Translations under genes and position numbers: made by a program | In this document: one piece after another, positions 1 through 10,296 of the stretch | How positions within the stretch are numbered: position 1 is the stretch's first letter | How the letters are laid out: each line of letters begins with the position of its first letter | Notes under the pieces: generated by a model | Told to the model about the DNA's origin: nothing | Seen by the model: only the letters and a program-made list of their open reading frames with translations | The model's database searches: none | NCBI GenBank assembly: GCA_001579985.1 | Contig: LRSR01009070.1 | Coordinates: 1-23,051, forward strand | DNA from: Hypsibius dujardini | Lineage: Eukaryota > Tardigrada > Eutardigrada > Parachela > Hypsibiidae | Reading direction: 5' to 3' | DNA length: 23,051 nucleotides

Positions 1-60
1 GACAGACAGACAGACAGACAGTCAGTCAGACAAAGAGAATCAAAGAGAAAGACACACCGA
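1..60. repeat. (GACA)n microsatellite at left edge
   Basis: GACA units with GTCA interruptions, fading into A/G-rich sequence. It lies in the intron that follows the last visible PTR exon. Confidence 0.85.
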
Positions 61-109
61 TGGCAGACAGACAGATAGACAAGACCGTGGGCAAATATGG
101 AAAGCTCAC

Positions 110-3100
110 TCGTAATATCACGCGGAACATTTCAGAAGTGCTGTCGAAGAAGGGTACTAATGTTGTTATGGCACAAACTGCGCACGCCAAAGCTGGCGGA
201 CCTCCCGATATCATCGTACTCTTTAGTCGCGCTGCAAAATAATAGAGATCTCAAGATCGATTCAGTTTTTGCCAAAACAAGCATAAGATAAAGCTTACTT
301 TTGCTTTTCACCTTTCCTGAAAGTCGCGTAAAAATCGTCGCCTCGTAGAAGAGCATTTGCGAGGCGATCGACACAAAACAGAACACACTGACCAGCACCA
401 GGCTGTCCATGGATATCTTCTGGCTGGAAACGATCCCGATGCTATGCATCTGAATAAAAAACAAACAGAAAAAGGCGCCGATGTCCGCTGTTCCTGCTTT
501 GTGCGCTATGATTTGTCTCACTGGAGAACCTTCTTACTGTTAGGAGGGCGAAGCTGACAAAGACCACCAGGGCCGTCACGACGCTTTGCAGCATGAGCGC
601 GGCAATGATGAGCAGCACGACAAAGTACGCGCCGAAAAGGATCCACAATTCAGTGGCCAAAACCTTCTGCACCAAGACGCTCAACATCAGATCCGAATTC
701 ACCAGAGCCGTGCCCAGTTGCAGGTCCAGCGCGATGCTGGCAATGTTTTGCGCGGCGGATGAGTAGTTGTCCGCCTGCAAGCCCCCTTGGAACCGGAAAC
801 AAATTCTACAAGCCTGTGTTATACAGAAGAATGAAGGGATCCATTATTCCTAATAGTAATACTTTCATAGTGTCTGTACCAATATAACTTCGGAGGAAGA
901 CCGTTCAGCTGATACTAAGTGCTCCAACTCAACCAACCTGAATTTCCACTTCATCCTGGCCTTTCCGGACAAACACCACGTCTTCGTCGAAGTTTTTCTC
1001 CGCCACAAATTTTGTCACGCTCCGATAAAAGGCGCCCTTTTCGAAGACAGACACTCCTTGCCCGGCAACCTCTCGGCCTTCGAGCTTGATCGTCCGGAGT
1101 CTCTGCTGATCCGCCATCCAAACCTGCATGATGAATATCGTTACTGAAGGCCGGACACGGCGTGTTGTGTGTGTCTCTTTGTTTTGTGTTCGGTTGTATC
1201 CAGGGTACTCCGGTTCGGTCCTAACGAGTTCTCTGACTGCCCGGACTCCGGACCGTCCCACCATGATTGGTCTTTGGTTAACTTTTTGTTTTGCCTTTGC
1301 GTAGCTTGACTTCGCCGTACTTGGAGGAAAAAACTCTTCCTAATCTGTCATCAGTGACTTTTTGATTCAGTCTAACTATATTTCGACCAATCGGATATTT
1401 AAGGTGTCGTAAACACATTCGGCGAGTGAGTCGAGTTTTGGCAGTTTTGCTTCTTTCTTCATTCTACTTGTGTGTGCGTGTGTGTATGCGTGTGTGTATG
1501 CGTGTGCATGTGTGTGTGCATGTGTGTGTGCGTGTAACAATACGAAAGTCCACTCCGGTTCACTCGAAAGCCGATACGAAAGTCCACTCCGGTTCCCTCG
1601 AAAGCCGATACGAAAGTCCACTCCGGTTCCCTCGATAGCCGTAGGTCTTATCAATGTACATTCCATTTTGAAAGGCAATGGAAGCTCATGTCTCAGGATG
1701 TCTCGCCTGAGGAACTGACCTGGTAGCGGTCGAACCAGCTCATCACACTGCGCGGCCGGATCATGGCGTGCTCCTTGAGGTAGCTCTGAAAGGTCCTCAG
1801 TTCGGACTGCCGTATTTGATAAGGGATGTCTCCCAGGTAGACACATCCGATCGCCTCGTCGGTTTGCCGGAAGACGGCGGACGCGTCCGCTGCACCGGAC
1901 GATACGCTGCTGCTCTGGTCGAACCGGGCCATATCGAAGACAATCCGCAGGGAGAAGATGAAGTAGATGCAGACACCGGTCAGTACCGCCACCGCCACGA
2001 GTACCAGTGCCTGGGTAAAGGTTACAGCAAAACACATGACATGAAACTGCCGTGTGTTAAGGAAATTCAGATAAAAAAGGGGCCAGTTCTTACTCGTGGA
2101 ATGTTTTCAGACAGGTTGGAGGCGAGGAACCCGAACACCGGTTTGAGGATGGCGTGGAAGCTGGCCGGCTCCTTCTCCACCCGATCGGGCCGGCGTACAC
2201 AACAGATCCAGGCATTGGCGGACCGTTCATAGGTCCCCTGCCAGGCAGACAGACAGCCAAACAAGAATAGAATCTGCGTGATGAATATTCCGACCGCGGA
2301 TGTCACACCGAACACACAGAATGACCGAACGACCGGAAGCCGCTGAAATGCCAACAACGGATTGTTCTTAATTGCTGTTATACTCTACTTCCGTTTCTAT
2401 GATGTTTAACAGGAACACGGACGGAAGAGTAAAACAATGCACTTACAGATCCTATTCCAACGGCGAAGACCAAAAAGTTTGATAACATGCACAGAACCAA
2501 GGTGCCGAAGCTGCGCTGCATGGTCATGCCCATCTTCTCGCCCCGTCCGAGGCTGGATCGAGCGTCCGACACCAGTCGCAGCTCCGACTCGATGACGAGG
2601 TACCCGAAGACCGACATGCCTAAAAACAAGGGAGAAAATTATCCTTGTCTACAGTAAATGACTATCGCCGTTCAGATTTATACAGTGTGTTTTGTATTTA
2701 CTAAGGAATAAGATCGGCAGCAGTAGGTGGACGGATGTGAAGGCCATTCCGACGGCACTGGCGATGCCAAAACCAAATGCCAGTGCCAAGGCTATGCCGA
2801 TTACCCCGGACACAGCCAGCCAAAATCCATGCCGGGTGGCTGTGTACTTCCCGGTGGCGATGAAGACGACTAGTAGGTAGGCAATGCAGGCATACAATAG
2901 ACTCAGGAAGTAATCCATTGACCAGAGTGATGTTACATGACCCGGGTCGCCGTCCCTGTAATTGTAATGCACATAGAAACACTTGTAAATTTTGTGGCAG
3001 ACAAGCCAATCGGTTACAATCGGTTACATTGGGTTACAATCGGTTACATTGGGTTACATTGGGTTACATTGGGTTAAATTGGGTTACAATCGGTTACAAT

Positions 3101-4278
3101 CGGTTATATTGGGTTACAATTGGTTACAGTGGGTTACAATGGGTTACATTGGGTTACAATCGGTTACATTGGATTACATTGGGTTACATTGTTCTGGAAC
3201 GGCCTATCTGCAGATTTTGTTTGACCAAGCAAAATAACTACATGTTTTCTGAAAAGGAAGGATGGATGTTCTTTTGATATATGGAATAGTACAGCAACCA
3301 GACGGTTTCTACAAAATTTACCCCATAGATAAATTGGAGCAATTTTAGAGTCAAACTAAAACCGGCTGTTAGAGAATTTTCTGGACCAAAAAAAGCTTAG
3401 GTTTTCTGAAAGGCAACGAAAAATTATATGAACAATGGCCGTTGCAAGTTTGTCCGAAAAACAAATGCTGGTATTTGTTTGTAGTTTATTTGTTAGCTTA
3501 CGCGTAAGTTAGGCTGATTCCGATGGTGACATTTGCGGTATCGAATCCTTGGCCAAATTGATCCACTAACCGTCGACGGAGCATTTCTTCCGGTTCAACC
3601 TACAAAAGTTTACGGGTGTTAACTTAACGATAAAGTCGCGTGCGCGCCTTTTTTTTGCATTCAACGGAAAATACCGGTTTAGACGAGGTTATACGGTCCT
3701 TGTCTTGTTTTTGGAGGTAGTAGACCATGCGAGTGAATTTGGCCCCCACGACATATCCCGAGCTATTGGCAAGCGTATTGGCGAGTATGTCGTCGAGAGA
3801 TATGAAGTACGGTGGTAAAAATCCGTTCCTCCTGGATGAAAAATACAGTTCATTGTCATGTGCTCTCTAAATGGAAAACCCAATGAACTAAGGAATGGTA
3901 CCGGTACCTCCTGTTAGACTGGTTCATCATGAATATAATCGACTCCCGGGAAAGAGATTCGTAATCGGAAATATCCAGAACGTTGAGCAGCGAAAATCTT
4001 TGGCACTCGGCATTCTTGCTAAACATTGAGGTAACATCAAACGAAAATCATTCGCAAAGAACATCTTAAATATCGAAAGTTTTGTTGAAGTGCACGGGCA
4101 ACCACGAAAACGCAACTTTAAGGAGAATACACATAAACAAATACACGGACAACCATAGAGACATATAAATGGGCAACAGACGGACAGACAGACAAGCAGG
4201 CAGGCAGGCAGACATACAGACAAGCAGACAGACAGACAGGCAGACCGACAAACAGACAAACGAACAAGCAGGCAGGCA

Positions 4279-4319
<41 letters not shown>

Positions 4320-4334
4320 ACATACCGACATACC

Positions 4335-4374
<40 letters not shown>

Positions 4375-4396
4375 GGCAAGCAGGCAGGCAGGCAGG

Positions 4397-4438
<42 letters not shown>

Positions 4439-5152
4439 TAAAATGCATAAATAGGCAAGATTACATACCGGAAACAAAGAATTTCCCAGCCTTTTCCGCG
4501 AAAAGTGAAATTCCGAATAATACTGTCAATCTGCAACATCTGTAGCCAACCGGCATGATGCAATCTTTATGGTAAAATATATGTGATAAAACAAAATAAT
4601 AAGGATGCAGTATTTTGTATACCAATCTGAAGATGTCTGGCTCGAAAATTTCCGGTGCGCTAATCATGATAGAAAGGGTGATGCGTGAACCAGCGGCAAA
4701 GGTTCGACTGGTACTTTTAGCAAGGTACGCCGGTGAGTCCGGCGGGACCCAGAGTTCTTCCACTCGAGATTCGATATGGAAATTGAGGAATCCCATCGAT
4801 CCGGTAGCGACGATGGAGATAGCAATGATAATGGATAGGAACGGGTATGTTCCCAGAAGTCGACCAATCCTGAAAGCAAATTAGTTCAGCGCTCTCTCAA
4901 CTCAAACGAATTCCGCACAAAAAGACGCGCAGAGCAAATAAAGTCGACAGCGATGACACGTTTAAACAGACTCATAATCTACCTGTAAGTCCGATCCTCC
5001 AGTCCACATGTCGGCCAACTCGAACACCTCCCATGCGGGTCGCCGGAAGACTCCGTTGACGATGAAGATATTCCACTGATCGCATAAATGTCCACTCGTT
5101 CGCGTGCCGGAGGCGGGGCTTCACTCGGTGCTGGAACATTCTGATTCTCCAT
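110..5152 (-). CDS. Patched-related (PTR/PTCHD-like) sterol-sensing-domain membrane protein, 3' end off window
   Basis: Fourteen exons in transcript order: 5152-4983, 4869-4623, 4539-4469, 4018-3908, 3831-3675, 3599-3502, 2955-2702, 2619-2447, 2342-2094, 2010-1720, 1123-938, 774-538, 449-299, 231-110. All have GT-AG borders and the phases close, giving 839 residues. An in-frame TAA lies 69 bases before the chosen ATG. TM1 lies near residues 61-80 and is followed by the family motif VEELWVPPDSPAY. Next come a luminal domain, a five-helix sterol-sensing block (about 300-465), a second luminal domain starting after a helix near 511-532, and closing helices near 705-820 including GGPPALACAVCAIT. 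This is the RND-like Patched/NPC1 fold, whose members move sterols or other lipids through membranes. Both acidic intramembrane motifs are missing (see findings). The last exon ends in a donor, so a C-terminal exon is expected to the left. The family is clear from architecture; the exact orthologue is not. The first exon (57 residues) is the least certain. Confidence 0.85.
1472..1535. repeat. (TG)n microsatellite
   Basis: TGTG runs broken by CG and CA, within the PTR intron between exons 2010-1720 and 1123-938. Confidence 0.9.
1541..1642. repeat. 34-bp tandem repeat, three copies
   Basis: Units at 1541-1574, 1575-1608 and 1609-1642 share ACGAAAGTCCACTCCGGTTC and CTCGAAAGCCG, with few mismatches. 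It directly follows the TG run in the same PTR intron. Confidence 0.92.
3011..3190. repeat. 10-bp minisatellite, 18 copies
   Basis: Perfect 10-base period with two main unit types, GGTTACAATC and GGTTACATTG, mixed in irregular order with a few single changes. It lies in the PTR intron between exons 3599-3502 and 2955-2702. Confidence 0.95.
4167..4437. repeat. (CAGA/CAGG)n microsatellite
   Basis: About 270 bases of a 4-base period in which blocks of CAGA alternate with blocks of CAGG, plus CAAA and CATA interruptions. It is in the PTR intron between exons 4539-4469 and 4018-3908. Long Cys-rich frames on the minus strand are read-through of this tract. Confidence 0.95.
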
Positions 5153-5785
5153 GCATCCGATCAACTGGATTTGTTGCTGAGCCGCTGACACTTCAGGGAC
5201 ACTTGCTGGCAATCCAAACAATTAGCTGTCCTAACAATTCTGTAGTAACAGCTACTCAAGGTAATCCGCGAACCCTAATAGCCTCCGAAAGATCAGACAT
5301 TTGTAGTGCCGGAAGTAGTTTACAGTCCAATTAATTACGAAATGCATCTGTGGATCGAACCGGAAGTCAGATGTCCACTTAGAGGCGTGAAAAAATTGGA
5401 CGAATTAAAATAATAAAATCGGTCAAATACATATCACACCGTCAATGAGCTGTCCATGTGCGGCTTCGGTCAAGAGCTCTCTATTAAGCTGACCTCGATC
5501 GGCTCGATCACATTCGAATGAGATCTCCCGTTCACGCGCGAAGAGCACCACCGGTCCACGAAAAAGAGTTCATTACTCTACAAGTCAAAACTTTTTCATG
5601 GGTAATTATTTAGTTGCTGGTAGGAAAAAGTGACGACGAAAGAGTGTGTGTGAAGGGAGGGGAGCAAGAGAGTGGTGAGCCAAACGGCAAACTATCCTCC
5701 GGTAATTACACCGTGGCGGTGGCGGCTCTAATTGCGAGACTGTGCGCGACAACGGCCACACCGTCACCCGTATTTGGCCCAACCG

Positions 5786-5854
5786 TCTCTGTCTCTCTGT
5801 CTCTCTGTCTCTCTCTTTCTCTCTCTCTCTCTCTCGAGAGAGAGAGAGAGAGAA
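5786..5854. repeat. (CT)n tract joined to (GA)n; 38-bp perfect palindrome
   Basis: A polypyrimidine run of CT and CTGT units from about 5786 turns at TCGA (centre 5835/5836) into a GA run. Bases 5817-5854 read the same on both strands. The left arm continues as unpaired CT. This could extrude as a cruciform and would fold into a hairpin if transcribed. Confidence 0.95.
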
Positions 5855-5950
5855 GCGTTTTCGTGTTTCGGGCAGTCTCAACGTGCGTGTGGGTGGGAGC
5901 ACAAGCAAGCTGCCACACAGTTCCAATTAAAATGAACCCACGAAAAAACG

Positions 5951-5956
5951 TTTAAT
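5951..5956 (-). terminator. Candidate poly(A) signal of the Spinster gene
   Basis: ATTAAA on the minus strand about 77 bases after the Spinster stop codon, in an A/T-rich stretch. It is the common variant of the polyadenylation hexamer and the first one met downstream of the gene. No transcript end can be seen from sequence alone. Confidence 0.4.
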
Positions 5957-6032
5957 ATTACAACAAAATCATCAAAAAAAACCAGCCAACAACAATCTAG
6001 AAAGCCGACTAGAGAGATCAGGTCGCCGTGGT

Positions 6033-8844
6033 TCAGGAGTTGAGGTCGTTAGACCGCACGGCAAAATCAGAGTCCCACGGATTGGCAGGTGAGGCTAGTG
6101 CAGCCGTTTCCTTGATCGTTTTCTCGACTTCTTTCTTATCGATGTCGATGTACCAGCTGGTCACCACAAAACACAAGGCTCCCAGGACGGCAATGAAAGT
6201 TGTGATGTAGAGCGCATCCTTTAAAAGATGAAAGCAAAATTTGTCAGTTAACAATGAAACAACTGCACGCTGTTTGTGCGTCGCACTTGACGACACCCTG
6301 CTCAGCCTTCTACACATCTGTCTCTCTCGGGCATTTGCTCGTACTCCATTTCCAACGAAACAAATTCAGGTTTTTAAAACGGTGGCGCTAGACCTACCTG
6401 CAGACTATTCCAATTGTTCCAGTCGGAATCACCCTCGGCGGGATAACGCGCTTTAATGGCATCCGATACCGCTCCCACAATCTGATAAGGAAACATTTCA
6501 GGCGGAAAGTTAAGTAAAGCCACTACTCGTACCTCGTACGCACGTGGCCACAATTCTGGGTGGCAGAGTTCGAGCCATCAGGGTGGCTTGAGTTTGAGCC
6601 ACTCGTACCTCGTACGCACGTGGCCACAATTTTGGGTGGCAGAGTTCGAGCCATAAGGGTGGTCTGAGTTTGAGCCACTCTTGACTAGAACTTGCCACTG
6701 CTTTCTCCTGACTCTTTGATTTAATGCCCAGCGGAAAAATTAGATTGAGCAAGCTGCTCTAAATTTCGCCAAAATAAACAAGTTCAATCAATCGATCAAT
6801 CGAGTAAAGGCTGCATGGTCAGCTGTGATCAAGAACGCGCGCGCGGTGACTTAATTCGGCTCGAACTCGGACCACCCTTTTTGGCTTAAAGTCTGCCAGC
6901 CAAAATTGTGGCCATGTGTGCATGTTCTAAACTCACGTATGGACTGGCGGCGTCGCCCAACGCATGACTGGCGAGGATCTGGAAAGCCTCTGCTGACGAT
7001 CTCCTCGGAGGGATTACAACGTACTGCAAGCAAGCATGTCACGATTGAAGCAATCGCTTAACTATACTGAAAGTGATCAACCGATATCTTACCAGTACGA
7101 TGTCTGCAACGATCGCCCAGTTCAGACACAGGAACAATTCCGCGAAGAAAATTAAAGCCTACCAATGAAAGGGGATTTTGTTGGAGATGTTCGGCAGGCC
7201 AGAGAGATATTTCATTACCCATGTCAAGTCTGGGTAGTATCGTGACGCCATGATGCTAAAGTAGAGCAAGGGAGCGCAGACCAGCATGCCGAAACCGCAG
7301 ATGAGGGGATCCGCCTTGACGGAGGTGGCAGTGCGCAGCTTCCCGGAACTGAAACTGCCAAGCCCGACTCCCGCGATCCCGGCAAAACATGTGATCACTC
7401 CAAATGTGAAAGATATCCTGAAATGTCGAGAAACAACCCGACATAAGATCTTCCAGTATGAGTAAGACGCGCTATTGCATCGGCGTCAGCTTTTTCTCTC
7501 CTTCCTTACGATGTTTGATCGATGGTATGGTCGTTCTGCTTCAGCCGCAGTGCGTACATGATGAACTGCGGCGCCCAGAAGGAGAGAGCTCCCGCCACGA
7601 ACGCTACGCAGGTGAACCCTAACGTATCTCCTACGAAGCTCTTACTGAAACCACAGAAACGAGGCTTTAATTTTCCGAGCAGAATTTAGTTTTGACAAAT
7701 TGGCACGGACTTGACGAGCAGGCAACGGATGTCCATCAGCCATGTGGTACTGGCGACGTGCGCACCGCCCTCAGCTCCACCTCGTGGAGGATCACGCAGG
7801 AAGAGGATGATCAGTAGGACAGAGAGTACGCCGAAACCGGGAGTGACCTGCAAAGAATAATGTTCTATTTTAGCATAACGTCAAACATACTCTCGTTCAT
7901 GCCCATTAAAGACGTCGAAATGCAACATTAAAGACGTCGCTCTCCCATACAGACACAACCATTGATCCATCTCTAGGTTAACGGACAAACATTCCAATAT
8001 CCGGTCCTTAATTAACATCAGATGCCACAAAGAGTGGAGCGTCAAGAATACAGAAATCAACAAACCAGCAAATGGAGATAGTGATTCAGACAAAAAGGGC
8101 CATGCCAGTATTGTAAATGGAATTGGAATATGTAAGGTATCAAGCGATAAGAGGTCAGAGATAGTGAGCTATTTTGAGAGGTCCTTACCCGAAGAGCCCA
8201 TTGCCACTCTCCAGTGCCTTGGGCGATACTGGAACCTAGCATGTAGCCCAGACCACTTCCAACCGGAATGGCAAAGTAGAACAATCCCAGCATGCGTGAT
8301 CTCATAGCATCGGTGAAGAGATCGGAAATGATAGTCGGAGCGATGGTTGAGTAAGACGCTTCGCCCACACCGACAGCGGCTCGAATCACCAGCAAGAGTG
8401 AGAATAACTGGAAATCGACACAGAAAATCAAACAGGGAGTAGGAACTCATAAATCGCAGACAGTCATACATGTGGGGGAATGAAAGAGCCGAGAAGTGTC
8501 GTCAGGGACCAGAAGAGGATTCCCACACACATGAGCAGCTTGCGGGAGTAGCGATCGCCCAAATAACCAAACAGCGGAGCCAGCAACATGTAGCCGACAA
8601 TGAACATGGTCTGCAGCAGTCCGGCCTCAGACTTTGACAGGTCGTAGTACTTCTCAATGTCACTCAGCACACCGGCAATCGTGTAGCGATCGATGTAGTT
8701 GAGAAGATTCACGAAGAACAGCAACGCCACCGCCGTGTACTCCCGCCTTCTGGAGGGACCGGACACGAGGATGGTGGCATCGCCGTCGGTTCCGCGCGAC
8801 GTGAGGCTCTCATTGGAGACAGATGACGGATTATTCGCGTCCAT
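6033..8844 (-). CDS. spns: Spinster-type MFS lipid transporter (SPNS)
   Basis: Nine exons: 8844-8470, 8407-8189, 7847-7711, 7644-7510, 7417-7219, 7158-7093, 7023-6937, 6481-6398, 6218-6033. Together they encode 495 residues and a stop, which is normal for Spinster. Hallmarks are [13 protein letters not shown] (residues 46-58), the MFS motif [11 protein letters not shown] (93-102), [12 protein letters not shown] (134-145) on the following helix, [11 protein letters not shown] at the end of exon 6, and [15 protein letters not shown] at the start of exon 7. The C-terminal helix is followed by a short polar tail. In characterised animals this family exports sphingosine-1-phosphate or lysophospholipids, and SPNS1 and fly Spinster act in late endosomes and lysosomes. 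Exon 3 ends in an unusual GTCCGT donor, chosen because it gives the NKSFVGDT join with correct phase. The gene lies head-to-tail with the PTR gene and diverges from TDP2. Which SPNS paralogue it is cannot be decided here. Confidence 0.95.
6525..6676. repeat. 76-bp direct repeat, two copies, in a Spinster intron
   Basis: Copies at 6525-6600 and 6601-6676 share ACTCGTACCTCGTACGCACG at the start and differ at only a few positions. A partial third unit starts after the second. They lie in the intron between exons 7023-6937 and 6481-6398. Confidence 0.95.
6858..6925. repeat. Inverted, diverged copy of the 76-bp repeat
   Basis: Reads as the reverse complement of the units at 6525-6676, for example GGCTCGAACTC, GGACCACCCTT and CCAAAATTGTGGCCA. 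It ends 11 bases short of the exon 7 donor hexamer of Spinster. Confidence 0.85.
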
Positions 8845-10296
8845 TCTGCGTCGAGGAGTCGAGGAGTCGAGGAGGCGAGGTGGCGAAAAGAGAGCTTCAG
8901 ATCAGGCTCAACACAAACAATCATAAACACTTGGCTTCCAGCTCAGGGATGGACTGATTTTAACTCTTTACGGCACATCCATCGCCTGATGGGTGGATCC
9001 TATCGCTGCAGAGTGAACTAGAACGCAGAAAGGAATATCAAGATTTGCGTTTTGCTAAAACGGGCAGACGGGAAGCAAAATAATTCCCGTTTTGATAAGA
9101 ACTTCAGAGCCGGTGCTAGAAATAATCTGACCTCCTACTAAAAGTGATCTGATCCTGAGTAAAAAACATACCACGTTCCAAACTGCCAATTGATCTTTCG
9201 CCCGTATTGAAATATCGTTTGAAGAGATACGTCGGAGGATGTTGATATTGTTGTCCAGGACGTCAGAAAAATGTTTCTAAAAACTGAGCAAAATAAATTT
9301 AATCAAACACTTGCCTCTAACAAAATCACTTGCCTCTGACAAAATCAACAACCTCACACCTCCTGTGTTAAAACGTATCCGTTCAATGACGAAGATAATC
9401 ATCCGATCAGTGACAGCACGAGATAGAGACACACCAGCCGGAAGATTATTCTTTGTCAGTGACGTCGAAAAATTCCTCCCCTTCCAAGACCAACTAGAAT
9501 CGGATGAATTTTCACAACTTGAATGTCTTACCCAATACCTCCAAGAAATCGGTTTTCGTCGTTCAACGTGTTGGCAGCGCGTGCTCAATCAAAAGTGATG
9601 TGTTGTTATCTCTTTTCCAATGGGAACACGGACAGCATTGAGAATAATACAAATTTAACGCAGCAGTTTCCTTGCCCGATAAGATAATAGTGCAATTCGG
9701 TCAGAAAGACGCTCACACCTCCGCGTCTGCTCAACTTTCAGTTGTCATAAAATGTCATGGAAGATGGTCAATACCAACACCGAGCGGGGGAAGGTGTGAA
9801 AACATTGGCCAACACATTGGAGACTTTTTTCGCCGTGAGAAGAATCAGCTGTTGTGCTTTTTCCCTGCTCCGGCCAGCTCGAAACTTCCCAGCTTCACGG
9901 TTCGGGTTTGGCCGACCGACAAACTTTATGGCATGCCGAGTGAGCCGACACGGCACCGGTCTGTTTCGCAAGCGATGGTGATTGCGCACGCTGGCACACC
10001 AAAATGATCGACAAGTGCCGGAAGATGGAAAAAATTCTCGCGAAACCTTGAAAACAAAACCCGGGCCTCCATTTTCGCTATTCTTCCGTGTCCGGTGTCC
10101 GCCGTCAGATGCGTACGGTCAGATTGTTTTCCTCCCGTGTAAGCTTTAAATTGAGCTGGAATTCGGGGAGAAATAACGGATTGGAAAGTGGACAGCGTTT
10201 TGGTGGTAAAACAAACTCTGGAAGAAGAAGATCGCCGGGAGAAGGTCGGAATTTCTGCTGTCCGCAGCGAACCATCGGCACGACAGCCCGGCAGGA
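8845..10296. other. Spacer between divergent Spinster and TDP2 genes
   Basis: About 1.45 kb that should hold both promoters and 5' UTRs. Just before the Spinster ATG there is a 9-base repeat, GTCGAGGAG-like, three to four times (8850-8880). A 19-base unit, acttgcctct(a/g)acaaaatc, occurs twice in tandem at about 9308-9345. Two open frames of 95 and 111 residues on the plus strand show no domain, splice context or family likeness I recognise. I found no TATA box or tRNA. Confidence 0.6.

Larger units (their letters stand above)
5153..6032. other. Spacer between the Spinster 3' end and the PTR start; no gene seen
   Basis: These 880 bases should hold the short Spinster 3' UTR and the promoter and 5' UTR of the PTR gene, both on the minus strand. 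I see no convincing coding exon. The main structure is the CT/GA tract with its perfect palindrome. Short open frames across that tract (Ser/Leu or Arg/Glu runs) are products of the repeat. Confidence 0.6.

Noticed and set aside
306-312. GTGAAA donor after the Gly-Lys codons in PTR exon 13
   Set aside because: It leaves phase 0 and puts a stop at the start of the next exon; the GTAAGC donor 13 bases on closes the frame and is a stronger site.
1376-2035. 219-residue minus-strand frame
   Set aside because: A shadow of PTR exon 1720-2010 in another frame, extended through the TG and 34-bp repeats.
2918-3277. Tyr/Gly/Trp-rich repeat protein on the plus strand
   Set aside because: Read-through of the 10-bp minisatellite; a 10-base period cycles through frames and gives a false repeat protein.
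4066-4563. Long Cys-rich frames on the minus strand and Gln/Arg frames on the plus strand
   Set aside because: They translate the CAGA/CAGG microsatellite in a PTR intron; the true exon here is 4469-4539 in another context.
4979-5221. Longer PTR N terminus beginning at 5221
   Set aside because: The frame there starts at TTG right after an in-frame TAA; the first ATG is at 5152.
9311-10007. Two open frames of 95 and 111 residues upstream of TDP2
   Set aside because: No recognisable domain, no splice continuation, and no codon-like contrast with the flanks; probably chance frames.
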